A DNA stretch of 64,000 nt, taken from contig JAMOBD010000003.1 in NCBI GenBank assembly GCA_039908345.1, positions 40,294 through 104,293 of the forward strand. Direction: 5' to 3'. The stretch is from Magnetospirillum sp. WYHS-4. GTDB taxonomy: Bacteria > Pseudomonadota > Alphaproteobacteria > Rhodospirillales > GLO-3. Below the pieces are notes generated by a model. It was given only the letters and a program-made list of their open reading frames with translations, did no database searches and was not told the origin of the DNA. The position numbers were made by a program, and so were the translations under genes. Below are positions 1 to 8,783 of the stretch, piece after piece (the first letter of the stretch is position 1; each line of letters starts with the position of its first letter).

Positions 1-664
1 GGACCATACCGTCATCCGCGCGCCGGTCGGCGGCACCGTCATCCAAAGGAACATAGAACTGGGCCAGACGGTGGCGGCCAGCCTGCAGGCCCCGGTGCTG
101 TTCACCATCGCCGAAAACCTGGCCCACATGCAGGTGGAAACCAGCGTCGACGAGGCCGACGTGGGACGCGTGCGCGTCGGCCAGGAAGCCAACTTCACCG
201 TCGACAGCCTTCCCGGCCAAGCGTTTTCCGGCAAGGTGCGCCAGATCCGCAAAGCGGCCACCGTGGTGCAGAACGTGGTCACCTACACGGTCATCGTCTC
301 GGCGGAAAACCCCAACCAGGACCTCCTGCCCGGCATGACCGCCAACGTGCGCATCGTCACCGACCGCCGCGACAACGTGCTGAAGATCCCCAATGCGGCG
401 CTGCGCTTCCGCCCGCCGGGCGCCGAACCGGCGCCTGCCGCCAAGAGCCGGGGAGCCGGCAAGGCGGCGGGCGGCGAAGGCCGCGTCCACCTGCCCGAAG
501 GGGCGGGGACGCGGGCGGTCCCGGTGCGCCTCGGCATCGGCGATGGCCAGTTCACCGAGGCGCTGGAAGGCGACATCAAGGAAGGCGACGCGGTGATCGT
601 CGCCACCGAAGGGGGTGCCTCCGCCCCCACCAAGGCGCCGCCGGGGCCGAGGTTCGGATTCTGA
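1..664 (+). CDS. HlyD/MacA-family efflux adaptor, C-terminal part (5' end outside window)
   Basis: The frame is already open at base 2 and ends in TGA at 662-664, so only the C-terminal ~220 residues are present. They begin in the biotinyl-lipoyl-like hairpin (RAPVGGTVI, IELGQTV), pass through the beta-barrel domain (VDEADVGRVRVGQ, LPGMTANVRI) and end in the membrane-proximal domain. Periplasmic adaptors of this family link an inner-membrane exporter to an outer-membrane TolC-type channel. The stop overlaps the next start (TGATG), so it is co-translated with a MacB-type ATPase and permease, which supports a MacA-type role over an RND adaptor. The exported substrate cannot be read from sequence. 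Confidence 0.9.
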   Translation, partial: DHTVIRAPVGGTVIQRNIELGQTVAASLQAPVLFTIAENLAHMQVETSVDEADVGRVRVGQEANFTVDSLPGQAFSGKVRQIRKAATVVQNVVTYTVIVSAENPNQDLLPGMTANVRIVTDRRDNVLKIPNAALRFRPPGAEPAPAAKSRGAGKAAGGEGRVHLPEGAGTRAVPVRLGIGDGQFTEALEGDIKEGDAVIVATEGGASAPTKAPPGPRFGF

Positions 665-1380
665 TGGCCTTGCTGGAGACCGACGGGCTGGGCAAGGAAT
701 ACCGCCTGGGCGAGCACCGGGTGGCCGCCTTGCGCGACGTCGCCGTCCGCATCGAAGATGGCGAATTCGTCGCCGTCATGGGGCCGTCCGGGTCCGGCAA
801 GTCCACCTTCATGAACCTGCTGGGCTGCCTGGACGTGCCGACATCGGGCAGCTACCGCCTGGCGGGCGAGGATGTCTCGTGCCTGGATGTGGACGACCTG
901 GCGGCGATTCGGAACCGGCGCATCGGCTTCGTCTTCCAGAACTTCAACCTGCTGCCCCGCATGGACGCCGCCGACAACGTGGAACTGCCGCTCGTCTACG
1001 CCCATCCGCCCCGCAGCGGCCGGCGCGAACTGGCGCTGGCCCGCTTGGCCGAAGTGGGGCTGGCGGATCGCGCCCATCACCAGCCGGCCCAGCTTTCCGG
1101 CGGCCAGCAGCAGCGGGTGGCCATCGCCCGCGCCCTGGTCAACGATCCCGTCCTGCTGCTGGCCGACGAACCCACCGGGGCGCTCGACAGCCGCACCTCG
1201 GTGGAGATCATGGCCCTGTTCCAGGCCCTGAACCGCCAGGGGCTGACCATCGTCCTGGTCACCCACGAGGCCGACATCGCCGCCTTTGCCGGGCGCATCC
1301 TGGTTTTCCGCGACGGGCGGCTGGTGGAAGACCGGATCAACCCCGATCCGGCGGACGCCCAGCGGGGAAAGGCGCCATGA
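664..1380 (+). CDS. MacB-type ABC transporter ATP-binding protein
   Basis: This is a 238-residue cytoplasmic ABC ATPase with all motifs: Walker A GPSGSGKST at residues 40-48, signature LSGGQQQR at 144-151, and Walker B LLLADEP at about 165-171. It belongs to the LolD/MacB-like group that powers FtsX-fold permeases. The start overlaps the adaptor stop and its own TGA overlaps the permease ATG at 1377, so adaptor, ATPase and permease form one translationally coupled operon. In E. coli MacB the ATPase and permease are fused; here they are separate, as in many alphaproteobacteria. Confidence 0.95.
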   Translation: MALLETDGLGKEYRLGEHRVAALRDVAVRIEDGEFVAVMGPSGSGKSTFMNLLGCLDVPTSGSYRLAGEDVSCLDVDDLAAIRNRRIGFVFQNFNLLPRMDAADNVELPLVYAHPPRSGRRELALARLAEVGLADRAHHQPAQLSGGQQQRVAIARALVNDPVLLLADEPTGALDSRTSVEIMALFQALNRQGLTIVLVTHEADIAAFAGRILVFRDGRLVEDRINPDPADAQRGKAP

Positions 1381-2609
1381 ACCTGGTCGCCAGCCTGCCC
1401 GTCGCGCTGCGGGCCTTGCGCGTCAACGCATTGCGCAGCGCGCTGACCATGCTGGGCATCGTCATCGGGGTTGGCGCGGTGATCGCCATGGTCGGCATCG
1501 GCACCGGCGCCCAGTCCCAGATCCAGGAGCAGATCAAGAGCCTGGGGTCCAACCTGCTGGTGCTGCTGTCGGGGACCGTGACTTCGGGGGGCGTGCGCCT
1601 GGGATCGGGCAGCCAGCTCACCATCAGCGAAGACGACGCCTACGCCATCCAGCGCGAGATCCCCGAGGTCCAGGTGGCCGCGCCCAGCAACCGGGGCTCC
1701 GCCCAAGCGGTGGCGGGGAACCAGAACTGGTCGACGGTGATCCAGGGCGTCACCCCCGAATACCTGGACGCCCGCGAATGGGAGGTGACCGCCGGCCGGC
1801 CCTTGCAACAAGATGAAATCGACGGGGCCGCCAAGGTGGCACTGCTGGGCCAGACGGTGGTGAGGAACCTGTTTCCCGACGGGGAGGCGGTCGGCCAGAC
1901 CATCCGGCTGCGCAAGGTTCCCTTCCTGGTGGTGGGCGTGCTTGACCGCAAGGGCCAGAGCATGATCGGCCAGGACCAGGACGACGTGATCCTGGTGCCC
2001 ATCACCACCGCGCGCAAGCGCCTGCTGGGGGCCACCCAGGCCAAGCAGCGGGCGGTCAACGGCATCGCGGTGAAGGTGCGCGAAGGCGCCGACATGAAGG
2101 CGACGGAGGACCAGATCCGCAACCTGTTGCGCCAGCGCCACCGCCTGCAGCCGGGGCAGGACGACGACTTCTTCCTGCGCAACCTGTCCGAAGTGCTGGC
2201 GGCCCGCCAGGCGGCATCCCAGGTGATGACCTACCTGCTGGCGGCGGTGGCGGCGGTGTCCCTGGTGGTGGGGGGCATCGGCATCATGAACATCATGCTG
2301 GTCTCGGTCACCGAACGGACCCGCGAGATCGGCCTGCGCATGGCGGTGGGCGCGCGGCGAAAGGACATCATGGCCCAGTTCCTGGTGGAAGCCACCACCC
2401 TGTCGCTGATCGGCGGGACCGTGGGGATCGGGCTGGGCCTGGGGGCGGCGGGGATCGTCGGCAAGGTGGCCCAATGGCCGATCGCGATTCCTTCCTTCGC
2501 CATCCTGCTGGCCTTCGGCTTCGCCGCCTTGGTCGGCATGTTCTTCGGCTGGTATCCGGCGCGCAAGGCGTCCCGCCTGGAACCCATCGAGGCCTTGCGC
2601 TACGAGTAA
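1377..2609 (+). CDS. MacB-type ABC transporter permease (FtsX fold)
   Basis: The 410-residue protein has the MacB order: an N-terminal transmembrane helix (about 15-40, LTMLGIVIGVGAVIAM), a large periplasmic MacB core domain (about 45-260), and an FtsX C-terminal domain with three helices, containing GGIGIMNIMLVSVTERTREIG-like sequence and ending near YPARKASRLEPIEALRYE. It works with the upstream ATPase and adaptor as a mechanotransmitting exporter of drugs, lipopeptides or envelope components. I chose ATG 1377 because it overlaps the ATPase stop and gives the family length; the much longer open frame upstream is a shadow of the ATPase gene. Confidence 0.93.
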   Translation: MNLVASLPVALRALRVNALRSALTMLGIVIGVGAVIAMVGIGTGAQSQIQEQIKSLGSNLLVLLSGTVTSGGVRLGSGSQLTISEDDAYAIQREIPEVQVAAPSNRGSAQAVAGNQNWSTVIQGVTPEYLDAREWEVTAGRPLQQDEIDGAAKVALLGQTVVRNLFPDGEAVGQTIRLRKVPFLVVGVLDRKGQSMIGQDQDDVILVPITTARKRLLGATQAKQRAVNGIAVKVREGADMKATEDQIRNLLRQRHRLQPGQDDDFFLRNLSEVLAARQAASQVMTYLLAAVAAVSLVVGGIGIMNIMLVSVTERTREIGLRMAVGARRKDIMAQFLVEATTLSLIGGTVGIGLGLGAAGIVGKVAQWPIAIPSFAILLAFGFAALVGMFFGWYPARKASRLEPIEALRYE

Positions 2610-2615
2610 TGCCCC

Positions 2616-2945
2616 CTATTCCAAAGCCGCCAGGGCGGTTTCCGGGGCGTGGTCCAGGACGCGCAGCAGGGCCTTGGCCGGTCCGGCCGGGGAACGCTTG
2701 CCTTGCTCCCAATTGCGGATCGTGTCGACGGGAACGCCGATCCGTGCCGCGAAAGCGGCCTGGGTCAGGCCGGTGCGGCGACGCACGCGGCGGGCGTAGC
2801 TGGCGGCATCGCGCCTAGCCTGTTCCTCGTCTTGTTCGGCTTGCCGAACGAGATCGGATTCGGTGGTCGCATCCACCTTCGCCTCGTCGATCCGCCCTGC
2901 CGGTTGCATGCCGTCAAGTGTCAGGACCACGCGGACTCGCGACAT
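2616..2945 (-). CDS. XRE-family helix-turn-helix antitoxin (partner of broken BrnT)
   Basis: The predicted product is 109 residues, taken from ATG 2945. The C-terminal half is a Cro/C1 helix-turn-helix (RRRTGLTQAAFAARIGVP, then VDTIRNWEQGKRSP), preceded by an acidic linker containing VDATTESDLVRQ. This layout is common in HTH antitoxins encoded just downstream of DUF497/BrnT toxins. The start lies inside the 3' end of the toxin remnant, so the two were translationally coupled. The antitoxin looks intact although the toxin is not, and it may persist as a stand-alone repressor. It ends 6 bp after the convergent permease gene. Confidence 0.75.
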   Translation of the reverse strand: MSRVRVVLTLDGMQPAGRIDEAKVDATTESDLVRQAEQDEEQARRDAASYARRVRRRTGLTQAAFAARIGVPVDTIRNWEQGKRSPAGPAKALLRVLDHAPETALAALE

Positions 2946-3127
2946 AGCGCCGAACCTCCCTGTCGTTGGCCTTGCGGGCCGAAATGAGCCGGAACCGATT
3001 GCCGCGCGCCGCGTAGACGACCACGAAGACACGGCTACCGATCCGTCCGAGGATACGATGGGGCGCCTCGCCATAGTCGAGCCGGTCATCGGATTCGACA
3101 ACGCGATCCGTCCCACTCGAACTCCAT
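2914..3127 (-). pseudogene. BrnT/DUF497-type toxin remnant with internal deletion and frameshift
   Basis: Reading from ATG 3127 gives MEFEWDG, the canonical start of BrnT/DUF497 toxins, but the frame stops at 3086. A second frame starting within that stretch reads DDRLDYGEAPHRI, then GSRVFVVVYAARGN and FRLISARKANDRE, which is the canonical C-terminal half. BrnT proteins normally have about 25 residues between these parts (the KHGVSF region); these are missing here and the remainder is out of frame. The simplest reading is an internal deletion that removed the core and shifted the frame, inactivating the RNase toxin. The gene overlaps its HTH antitoxin at the 3' end. Confidence 0.7.
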
Positions 3128-3262
3128 CGTCTCAGTGTAGGCCAGAGAACGACATTCTCCAAGCCCGTCGATTGTCCGTCGGCAGGGCAGCCCGGCGGAA
3201 GCCGGTTTGCATCCCGCGCCGTTCGAGGTATCTTGCGGCCCGTCAGGACAAGGAGGGTGGCG

Positions 3263-3988
3263 ATGGAGTGGATGTTCGATCCCGCGGTATGGCTCAGCTT
3301 TCTCACGCTGGCGGCGCTCGAGGTCGTGCTGGGGATCGACAATCTGGTCTTCCTCACCATCATCTCGGCCAGGCTGCCGCCGGAAAAGCGGCCGCTCGCC
3401 CGCAAGATCGGCCTGACCGGCGCTTTGGTCCTGCGCGTCGCCCTGCTCTACACCCTGGTCTGGGCGACCAAGCTGACCGCCCCGCTGTTCACCCTGTTCG
3501 ACATCGGCTTTTCCTGGCGCGACATCATCTTGTTCTTCGGCGGGCTGTTCCTGATGGTCAAGGGCACGCTCGAAATCCACAACGAGGTGGAGGGCCATGG
3601 CGAAGGCCACGGCGATTCCAAGTATTCCGGATTTGCCATGGCCATCGTGCAGATGATGATAATGGACTTGGTGTTTTCTCTGGATTCCATCATCACCGCC
3701 GTCGGGCTCACCGACCAGTTGCCGGTGATGGTCGCCGCCATCATGGTCGCCATCCTGGTGATGATGTTCGCCGCCGGCCCGGTGGGAGACTTCATCCAGC
3801 GCCACGCCACCACCAAGATGCTGGCCTTGAGCTTCCTGCTGCTGGTCGGCCTGGCCCTGGTGGCCGATTCCTTCCACTTCCACATCCCGCGCGAATACAT
3901 CTACTTCGCCATCGCATTTTCGATCTTCACCGAGGCGATGAACGTGCTGGCCTCCCGAGGCCGGCGCAAGCGCGAAGCGGCGGAATAG
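3263..3988 (+). CDS. TerC family integral membrane protein
   Basis: This 241-residue multi-pass membrane protein starts WMFDPAVWLSFLTLAALE and has the TerC signatures VLGIDNLVFLTII and MDLVFSLDSIITAVGLT, whose acidic residues lie in membrane segments and are thought to bind metal ions. A His/Glu-rich loop (EGHGEGHGD, about residues 112-121) may bind cations. TerC proteins are linked to manganese efflux and metalation of secreted proteins, or to tellurite resistance. ATG 3263 follows a perfect AGGAGG at 3251-3256, so the upstream in-frame ATG at 3233 is rejected. It is divergent from the toxin-antitoxin remnant and 8 bp before the PfkB gene. Confidence 0.9.
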   Translation: MEWMFDPAVWLSFLTLAALEVVLGIDNLVFLTIISARLPPEKRPLARKIGLTGALVLRVALLYTLVWATKLTAPLFTLFDIGFSWRDIILFFGGLFLMVKGTLEIHNEVEGHGEGHGDSKYSGFAMAIVQMMIMDLVFSLDSIITAVGLTDQLPVMVAAIMVAILVMMFAAGPVGDFIQRHATTKMLALSFLLLVGLALVADSFHFHIPREYIYFAIAFSIFTEAMNVLASRGRRKREAAE

Positions 3989-3996
3989 GAGACGAC

Positions 3997-5931
3997 ATGG
4001 CGGGAAAGCCTTCGGTGCCCGGACGCGAAGACGCCATCCGGCAGATCAACGGCAAGCCGGACAAGGTCCTGGTTTCCCTGGTCCGCTCGCAGACCGTCGA
4101 TCTTTACGCGGCCAAGGTGGCGGGGAAGCTGCGAGATGATCTGGAGGCGCTGCGCTCGCGCGCGCCCGACCGGGTCAAGGTGGCGGTGGATGCCGTCGAG
4201 AGACGGGACGGCGGCTACGAGGTGGCCCTCGATTTGGCCGGCGGCGAGACTTTGTTCGTCCCCGATGCCGACAGCGGCGGCTTCGTCCGCACCTTGGGCG
4301 GCGGGCTGTGCAACCTGGCCAAGGATCTGGAAGTCGTCCTGCCCATCCTTTGCGACCGCGAGGACCGCCGGCCCGACATCCGCCACCTGACATGGGCCGA
4401 CGCCGCCGACGAATTCCCCGAAACCACCGTGCCCGGCCGTTCGCGCACCTCTCTGGTGTTCAAGGACGTGGGCTTCGACAAGCTGATCCTCACCGAACGC
4501 GGCCCCGCCTACGACAAGGACAAGGTCGATCTTTGGCAGGTGGAGAAGGACTTCTACGGCCAGGGCGACGCCTTCCTGTTCGTCGGGCAGGAGCCGGTGG
4601 ATTCGCCCAAGTTCGACTACGTCCTGGCGCGCAAGCTGAAGGACAAGGGCCTGTCGGTGTTCTGGCTGGTGGGCGGCAACCAGTTGAAGCGCTTCTACAC
4701 CGAATACCGCAGCTTCCTGGCGATCGCCGACGTGGTCAGCCTGAACTTGGCGGAAGCCGCCCAGTTCTTCGGCTTCGAGCCCCTGAAGCGCCGCCACAAG
4801 GACGCCACCGAACTGCGCATCATGTATGCCAAGGAAATCAGCCGCCGCGTGCTGGAAGACGGCGCCAACCACGTGGTCATCACCGACGGCGCCAAGGGGG
4901 CCAGCCTGGCCCGCAAGGCGCGCGGCGGACGGGTGGAATTCGTCTACTCGCCCTTGATCCAGGAGAACTCCATCGAGGTCGATCCGGCCGTGCGCGAGGA
5001 CACCGGCTGCGGCGACGGCTTCGCCGCTTCCATCGCCGCCTTCCTGCTGGCGCGCGGGGTGCCCTTCAAGCTGAACGAGGCGGTCAACTTCGCCCACTAC
5101 ATCGCCGGCATCATCTACCAGCGCCCGCGGCCCAACCTGACGGAAAAGGACAAGGGCTTCGTCGAATTCGCCTATGCCAAGGCCAAGGCGTCCAACGCTT
5201 TCGTCGGCAAGCACGAGACCTTCGAACGCAACGTCTGCCAGATCCGCCCCGCCCTTGTGAACCCGCGCGGACCCCGGCGCAACGTGCTGGTGCTGATCCT
5301 GGGCGGCGATCCTTCCGACCCCGAGCAACCCGAGATCACCGGGGCCGGCGCCGCCGTCGAACGCCTGGCCCAGACGAGCCGCAGCGGCGAGTATCCGCTG
5401 GGACCTTTGGTGCGCGTGGTGCCGCGCCTGACCACCAATCCCAAGGGCCGCGGCAAGGCCGCCATGCGGGCGGTGGAACCGGATGAAATGAGCCGCTTCG
5501 CCGAACAGAACCTGCTGGCCCTGGAAGTTGGCAACCAGGACGGCCCCGGCCATCGCGACGGGGTGCTGGTCGAGGACCTGACCGGCCACGACGGCGTCTA
5601 TGTCATGCGCGCCACCCTGCTGGAGGTGCTGGAGATCCTGTCGTCGGAGGACTTCGCCGAATGGTTCGCCGACATCAAGTTCTGGCACTTCGCCATGGAA
5701 AACGTGGACGAACGCCTGGTCTGGCATGCCCGCGGCTTCGGGGTGTCGCGCGAACAGACCCTGGAAATCCAGCGCCAGGCGATGCGCGACTACATCATCC
5801 GCGCCCAGGGTCCCCAGTACCGCGTCGGGCGCGCCCGCGCCACGGCCCGCGAGGACTTCGAGCGCGAGATGACCGACCAGCTCATTCTCCGCCTGGATGC
5901 GCTGCTGGCGGGGGTGTTCCGGGTGGGCTGA
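3997..5931 (+). CDS. PfkB-family kinase-domain protein with long N- and C-terminal extensions
   Basis: The 644-residue product holds a ribokinase/PfkB fold in its middle. Visible elements are the VVITDGAKGA strand-turn and the PfkB signature DTGCGDGF at residues 335-342; Asp340 is the expected catalytic base and the glycines form the anion hole. Typical PfkB kinases have about 300 residues, so about 150 residues at the N-terminus and about 200 at the C-terminus are extra. The C-terminal region (VLVLILGGDPSDP, FWHFAMENVDERLVW) matches nothing I recognise. The substrate is unknown. It probably shares an operon with terC. ATG 3997 follows a GGAGA Shine-Dalgarno at 3988-3992. Confidence 0.7.
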   Translation: MAGKPSVPGREDAIRQINGKPDKVLVSLVRSQTVDLYAAKVAGKLRDDLEALRSRAPDRVKVAVDAVERRDGGYEVALDLAGGETLFVPDADSGGFVRTLGGGLCNLAKDLEVVLPILCDREDRRPDIRHLTWADAADEFPETTVPGRSRTSLVFKDVGFDKLILTERGPAYDKDKVDLWQVEKDFYGQGDAFLFVGQEPVDSPKFDYVLARKLKDKGLSVFWLVGGNQLKRFYTEYRSFLAIADVVSLNLAEAAQFFGFEPLKRRHKDATELRIMYAKEISRRVLEDGANHVVITDGAKGASLARKARGGRVEFVYSPLIQENSIEVDPAVREDTGCGDGFAASIAAFLLARGVPFKLNEAVNFAHYIAGIIYQRPRPNLTEKDKGFVEFAYAKAKASNAFVGKHETFERNVCQIRPALVNPRGPRRNVLVLILGGDPSDPEQPEITGAGAAVERLAQTSRSGEYPLGPLVRVVPRLTTNPKGRGKAAMRAVEPDEMSRFAEQNLLALEVGNQDGPGHRDGVLVEDLTGHDGVYVMRATLLEVLEILSSEDFAEWFADIKFWHFAMENVDERLVWHARGFGVSREQTLEIQRQAMRDYIIRAQGPQYRVGRARATAREDFEREMTDQLILRLDALLAGVFRVG

Positions 5932-6126
5932 AGTCGGGCGGCGGAACATGGACGGAGATTGCGGCTCCGGAAGGTGGCGGACAGCTTCTGGAGGCTTACC
6001 TCCTCAGCGCCATAAAGGGCTCGCAAGGCATCGTCGATGCGGACCAGGGCACGCTGGAAATATTCTTCGCCCTTGGCAAGGGCGTGGCGATTGCGAGCGT
6101 GCCGAGACCCGGTTATGGTTTCCCCC

Positions 6127-6870
6127 ATGACGGTGCGCCTACGGTTTCTCGGCTCCGGAGATGCGTTCGGCAGCGGCGGGCGGATGCAGACTTGCATCCT
6201 GGCCGACGATGGCGAACGCCGTTGCCTGATCGACTGCGGCATGACCTCGCTGTCGGCCCTGAAGGGACAGGGTCTCGATCCCAACTCCGTCGACGCCATC
6301 CTGCTCACCCACCTGCACGGCGACCATTTCGGCGGTGTGCCCCTGTTCGTCCTCGACGCCTTGGTGGCCAGCAACCGCAAGCGACCCCTGACGGTTGCCG
6401 GCCCCGAAGGAACTGAGGAGCGGGTGCGCCGGGCCGGCGAGGCCCTGTTCGCCGGCATGTGGGAACGCCAAGCGCTCTTCGACCTGACCTTCCTGGAGAT
6501 GACACCCGAAACCCGCCACGAGGTGATGGGAATGGGAGTGACGCCCTATCCGGTGGTCCATTCGCCGGACGTCAATCCGACGGCACTGCGCGTCGAAATC
6601 GGTGGCAAGGTGGTGGCCTACACGGGCGACACCGGGTGGACCGACCGCTTGCCGGAGGTCGCGCGCGACGCCGACCTGCTGATCGCCGAATGCTACTGGT
6701 TCGTACCCCGCACGCCCAACCACCTGGACTACCGGACCCTGTCGGAACGCCTGCCCCACTTGGGCGCGCGGCGGACCATCCTCACCCACCTGGGCCCCGA
6801 AATGCTCGCCCATCTCCAGCGTGTCACCCTGGACTACGCCACGGACGGCAGGGTGGTGGAAATCGGTTAG
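6127..6870 (+). CDS. MBL-fold metal-dependent hydrolase, RNase Z-like
   Basis: This 247-residue metallo-beta-lactamase fold starts [16 protein letters not shown] and carries the metal motif HLHGDH at 62-67, further metal ligands around VVHSPDV and YTGDTGW, and a C-terminal ILTHLGPEM. The layout is that of the RNase Z/PhnP-like group that cleaves phosphodiesters, but without the exosite arm of true RNase Z, so the substrate is uncertain. An alternative in-frame ATG lies at 6115; neither start has a strong ribosome site. It converges on purE with a 4-bp overlap. Confidence 0.8.
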   Translation: MTVRLRFLGSGDAFGSGGRMQTCILADDGERRCLIDCGMTSLSALKGQGLDPNSVDAILLTHLHGDHFGGVPLFVLDALVASNRKRPLTVAGPEGTEERVRRAGEALFAGMWERQALFDLTFLEMTPETRHEVMGMGVTPYPVVHSPDVNPTALRVEIGGKVVAYTGDTGWTDRLPEVARDADLLIAECYWFVPRTPNHLDYRTLSERLPHLGARRTILTHLGPEMLAHLQRVTLDYATDGRVVEIG

Positions 6871-7355
6871 TCCTGGGGAACTTCGGGAACGCCCGCCGTC
6901 TGGCGGGCGCGGAAGTCGTCCAGCCTGGACGCCAAGCCGGGATCGGAAAGCGCCAGGATGGCCACCGAGAGCAGCGCCGCGTTCACCGCCCCCGCCTTGC
7001 CCACCGCCAGGGTCCCCACCGGGATGCCGGCCGGCATCTGCACCATGGCCAGCACGGCATCCAGGCCGCCCATCACCTTGCCTTCCATGGGCACCCCCAG
7101 CACCGGAAGCGGCGTCATCGCCGCCGCCGCGCCGGGCAGGGCCGCCGCCATGCCGGCCCCGGCGACGATGGCCTTGAGGCCGCGCTCTCGCGCCGAGGCA
7201 CAGTATTCCTCCAGGCGCTTGGGGGTACGGTGGGCGGAAATCACCCGGCATTCGTGGGCGACGCCGAATTCCTTCAGGGTTTCGGAGGCGTGGCGCATGA
7301 CCGACCAATCGGACTGGCTGCCCATGATGATGCCGATGACGGGGGAATCGCTCAT
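6867..7355 (-). CDS. purE: N5-carboxyaminoimidazole ribonucleotide mutase PurE
   Basis: The 162-residue protein has the PurE motifs GSQSDWSVM near the N-terminus, SAHRTP at about 43-48, [11 protein letters not shown], and the C-terminal [11 protein letters not shown]. PurE converts N5-CAIR to CAIR in purine synthesis as a homo-octamer; class I PurE usually works with PurK, which is not in this window. ATG 7355 follows a GGAG-type ribosome site, and upstream in-frame starts have no PurE homology. A good -10 element (TATAAT at 7395-7390, minus strand) lies just upstream, so it appears to be transcribed alone, divergently from metK. Confidence 0.95.
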   Translation of the reverse strand: MSDSPVIGIIMGSQSDWSVMRHASETLKEFGVAHECRVISAHRTPKRLEEYCASARERGLKAIVAGAGMAAALPGAAAAMTPLPVLGVPMEGKVMGGLDAVLAMVQMPAGIPVGTLAVGKAGAVNAALLSVAILALSDPGLASRLDDFRARQTAGVPEVPQD

Positions 7356-7389
7356 GTCTTCAGGCTCCCTTGGCTCGCGGAAGGGGCGG

Positions 7390-7417
7390 ATTATAGGCAG
7401 GAGGGCTTCCGGCGCAA
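7390..7417 (-). promoter_or_regulatory. Probable sigma70-type promoter of purE
   Basis: On the minus strand there is a perfect TATAAT at 7395-7390 and a TTGCGC at 7417-7412, separated by 16 bp. The predicted transcript start, near 7383, would give a leader of about 28 nt before the purE ATG at 7355. Confidence 0.5.
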
Positions 7418-7433
7418 GGCGTTTCCAGGCCCC

Positions 7434-7607
7434 TTGACGCCTGCCGAAAAGGCTGCAACAAGAGCCGCCGCGGACGGTATCGTCCGCCGTGGACGGATTT
7501 GGACCGCTTGCCACCACGCAAAACGCCGGCTAAGTGGGCTCACCGACGGACGGCGAGGCCCCGAGGGTCCAACAGGACGTAACCTTACCTAGCGAGAGGG
7601 GTCAGCC
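7434..7607 (+). promoter_or_regulatory. metK upstream region: -35-like box and structured leader
   Basis: A TTGACG at 7434-7439 is a fair -35 box, although no convincing -10 lies 16-18 bp after it. Downstream, 7470-7487 forms a perfect 7-bp hairpin with loop GTAT. The rest, to the GAGAGGGG ribosome site before metK, is GC-rich with several repeats of GGACGG. A SAM-responsive leader is plausible for metK, but I could not match it to the conserved cores of SAM-I, SAM-II or SAH riboswitches. Confidence 0.35.
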
Positions 7608-8783
7608 ATGTCGAAGAAGGACTACCTGTTCACCAGCGAATCCGTGTCCGAAGGGCATCCGGACAAGGTCGCCGACCGCATTTCGGATGCCATCGTCGAT
7701 ACCTACCTGACCGCCGATCCCCATGCGCGCATCGCGGTCGAGACGCTCTGCACCACCAACCTGGTGGTCCTGGCCGGCGAAGTGCGCGGCCCCGCTTCCA
7801 TCACCCATGAAATGCTGGAAGACGTGGCCCGCAAGGCCATCAAGGAAATCGGCTACGAGCAGGACGGATTCCACTGGAAGAAGGCCCGCGTGCAGGTGCA
7901 CGTCCATTCCCAGTCGGCCGACATCGCCCAGGGCGTCGACGCCGCCGGCAACAAGGATGAAGGCGCGGGCGACCAGGGCATCATGTTCGGCTATGCCTGC
8001 GACGAGACGCCCGAACTGATGCCGGCCCCGATCCATTATGCGCACGGCATCCTGCGTTCCCTGGCCGACGCCCGCCACACCGGCTCGGAGCCGGGGCTGG
8101 AGCCCGACACCAAGAGCCAAGTTACGCTCCGCTACGTCGACGGCAGGCCGGTGGGCGCCACCTCGGTGGTGGTCTCCACCCAACACGCCGCCAACCTGAC
8201 CCAGGACGATGTGCGCGAAATCGTCCGCCCGCACGTGATGAACGTCCTGCCCGACGGCTGGATGTGCGCCGAGCCCGAATTCTACGTCAACCCCACCGGC
8301 CGTTTCGTCATCGGCGGCCCCGACGGCGACACCGGCCTGACGGGCCGCAAGATCATCGTCGACACTTACGGCGGCGCGGCTCCGCACGGCGGCGGCGCCT
8401 TCTCGGGCAAGGACCCGACCAAGGTCGACCGTTCGGCCGCCTATGCATCGCGCTACCTGGCCAAGAACGTGGTCGGCGCCGGCTTGGCCGCCCGCTGCAC
8501 CATCCAGCTTGCCTACGCCATCGGCGTTTCCAAGCCGCTGTCGGTCTATATCGACACCCACGGCACCGGCCAGGTGGACGAGGACAAGCTGTCCGCCGCC
8601 CTGCAGGAGATGGTCAACCTGAGCCCGCGCGGCATCCGCGAGCACCTCAAGCTCAACCGCCCCATCTACGCCCGCACCGCGGCCTACGGCCATTTCGGCC
8701 GCTCGCCCGACGCGGACGGCGGTTTCTCCTGGGAAAAGCTGGATCTGGTGGACGGCCTGAAGCGGACTTTCGGCGCCAAGTGA
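7608..8783 (+). CDS. metK: S-adenosylmethionine synthetase
   Basis: The 391-residue protein is full length for MetK. It begins with the ATP/methionine-binding [19 protein letters not shown] stretch, has [12 protein letters not shown] (about 123-134) and the phosphate-binding loop [16 protein letters not shown] (about 264-279). The enzyme makes SAM from methionine and ATP. ATG 7608 follows a strong GAGAGGGG ribosome site. The stop overlaps the GTG start of trmB, so the SAM-making enzyme is coupled to a SAM-using tRNA methyltransferase. Confidence 0.98.
   Translation: MSKKDYLFTSESVSEGHPDKVADRISDAIVDTYLTADPHARIAVETLCTTNLVVLAGEVRGPASITHEMLEDVARKAIKEIGYEQDGFHWKKARVQVHVHSQSADIAQGVDAAGNKDEGAGDQGIMFGYACDETPELMPAPIHYAHGILRSLADARHTGSEPGLEPDTKSQVTLRYVDGRPVGATSVVVSTQHAANLTQDDVREIVRPHVMNVLPDGWMCAEPEFYVNPTGRFVIGGPDGDTGLTGRKIIVDTYGGAAPHGGGAFSGKDPTKVDRSAAYASRYLAKNVVGAGLAARCTIQLAYAIGVSKPLSVYIDTHGTGQVDEDKLSAALQEMVNLSPRGIREHLKLNRPIYARTAAYGHFGRSPDADGGFSWEKLDLVDGLKRTFGAK

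Noticed and set aside
283..2474. Long minus-strand frames opposite the MacAB-type operon
   Set aside because: Composition rich in His, Gln and Arg with no motif; the + strand frames carry all expected ABC exporter motifs.
2863..3996. In-frame upstream extension of the PfkB-domain protein to 2863
   Set aside because: It overlaps terC and the toxin-antitoxin remnant, has no homology, and a good ribosome site precedes ATG 3997.
7434..7607. A known SAM or SAH riboswitch upstream of metK
   Set aside because: The leader has hairpins, but the conserved cores of SAM-I, SAM-II and SAH riboswitches could not be found by eye; left as a structured leader only.
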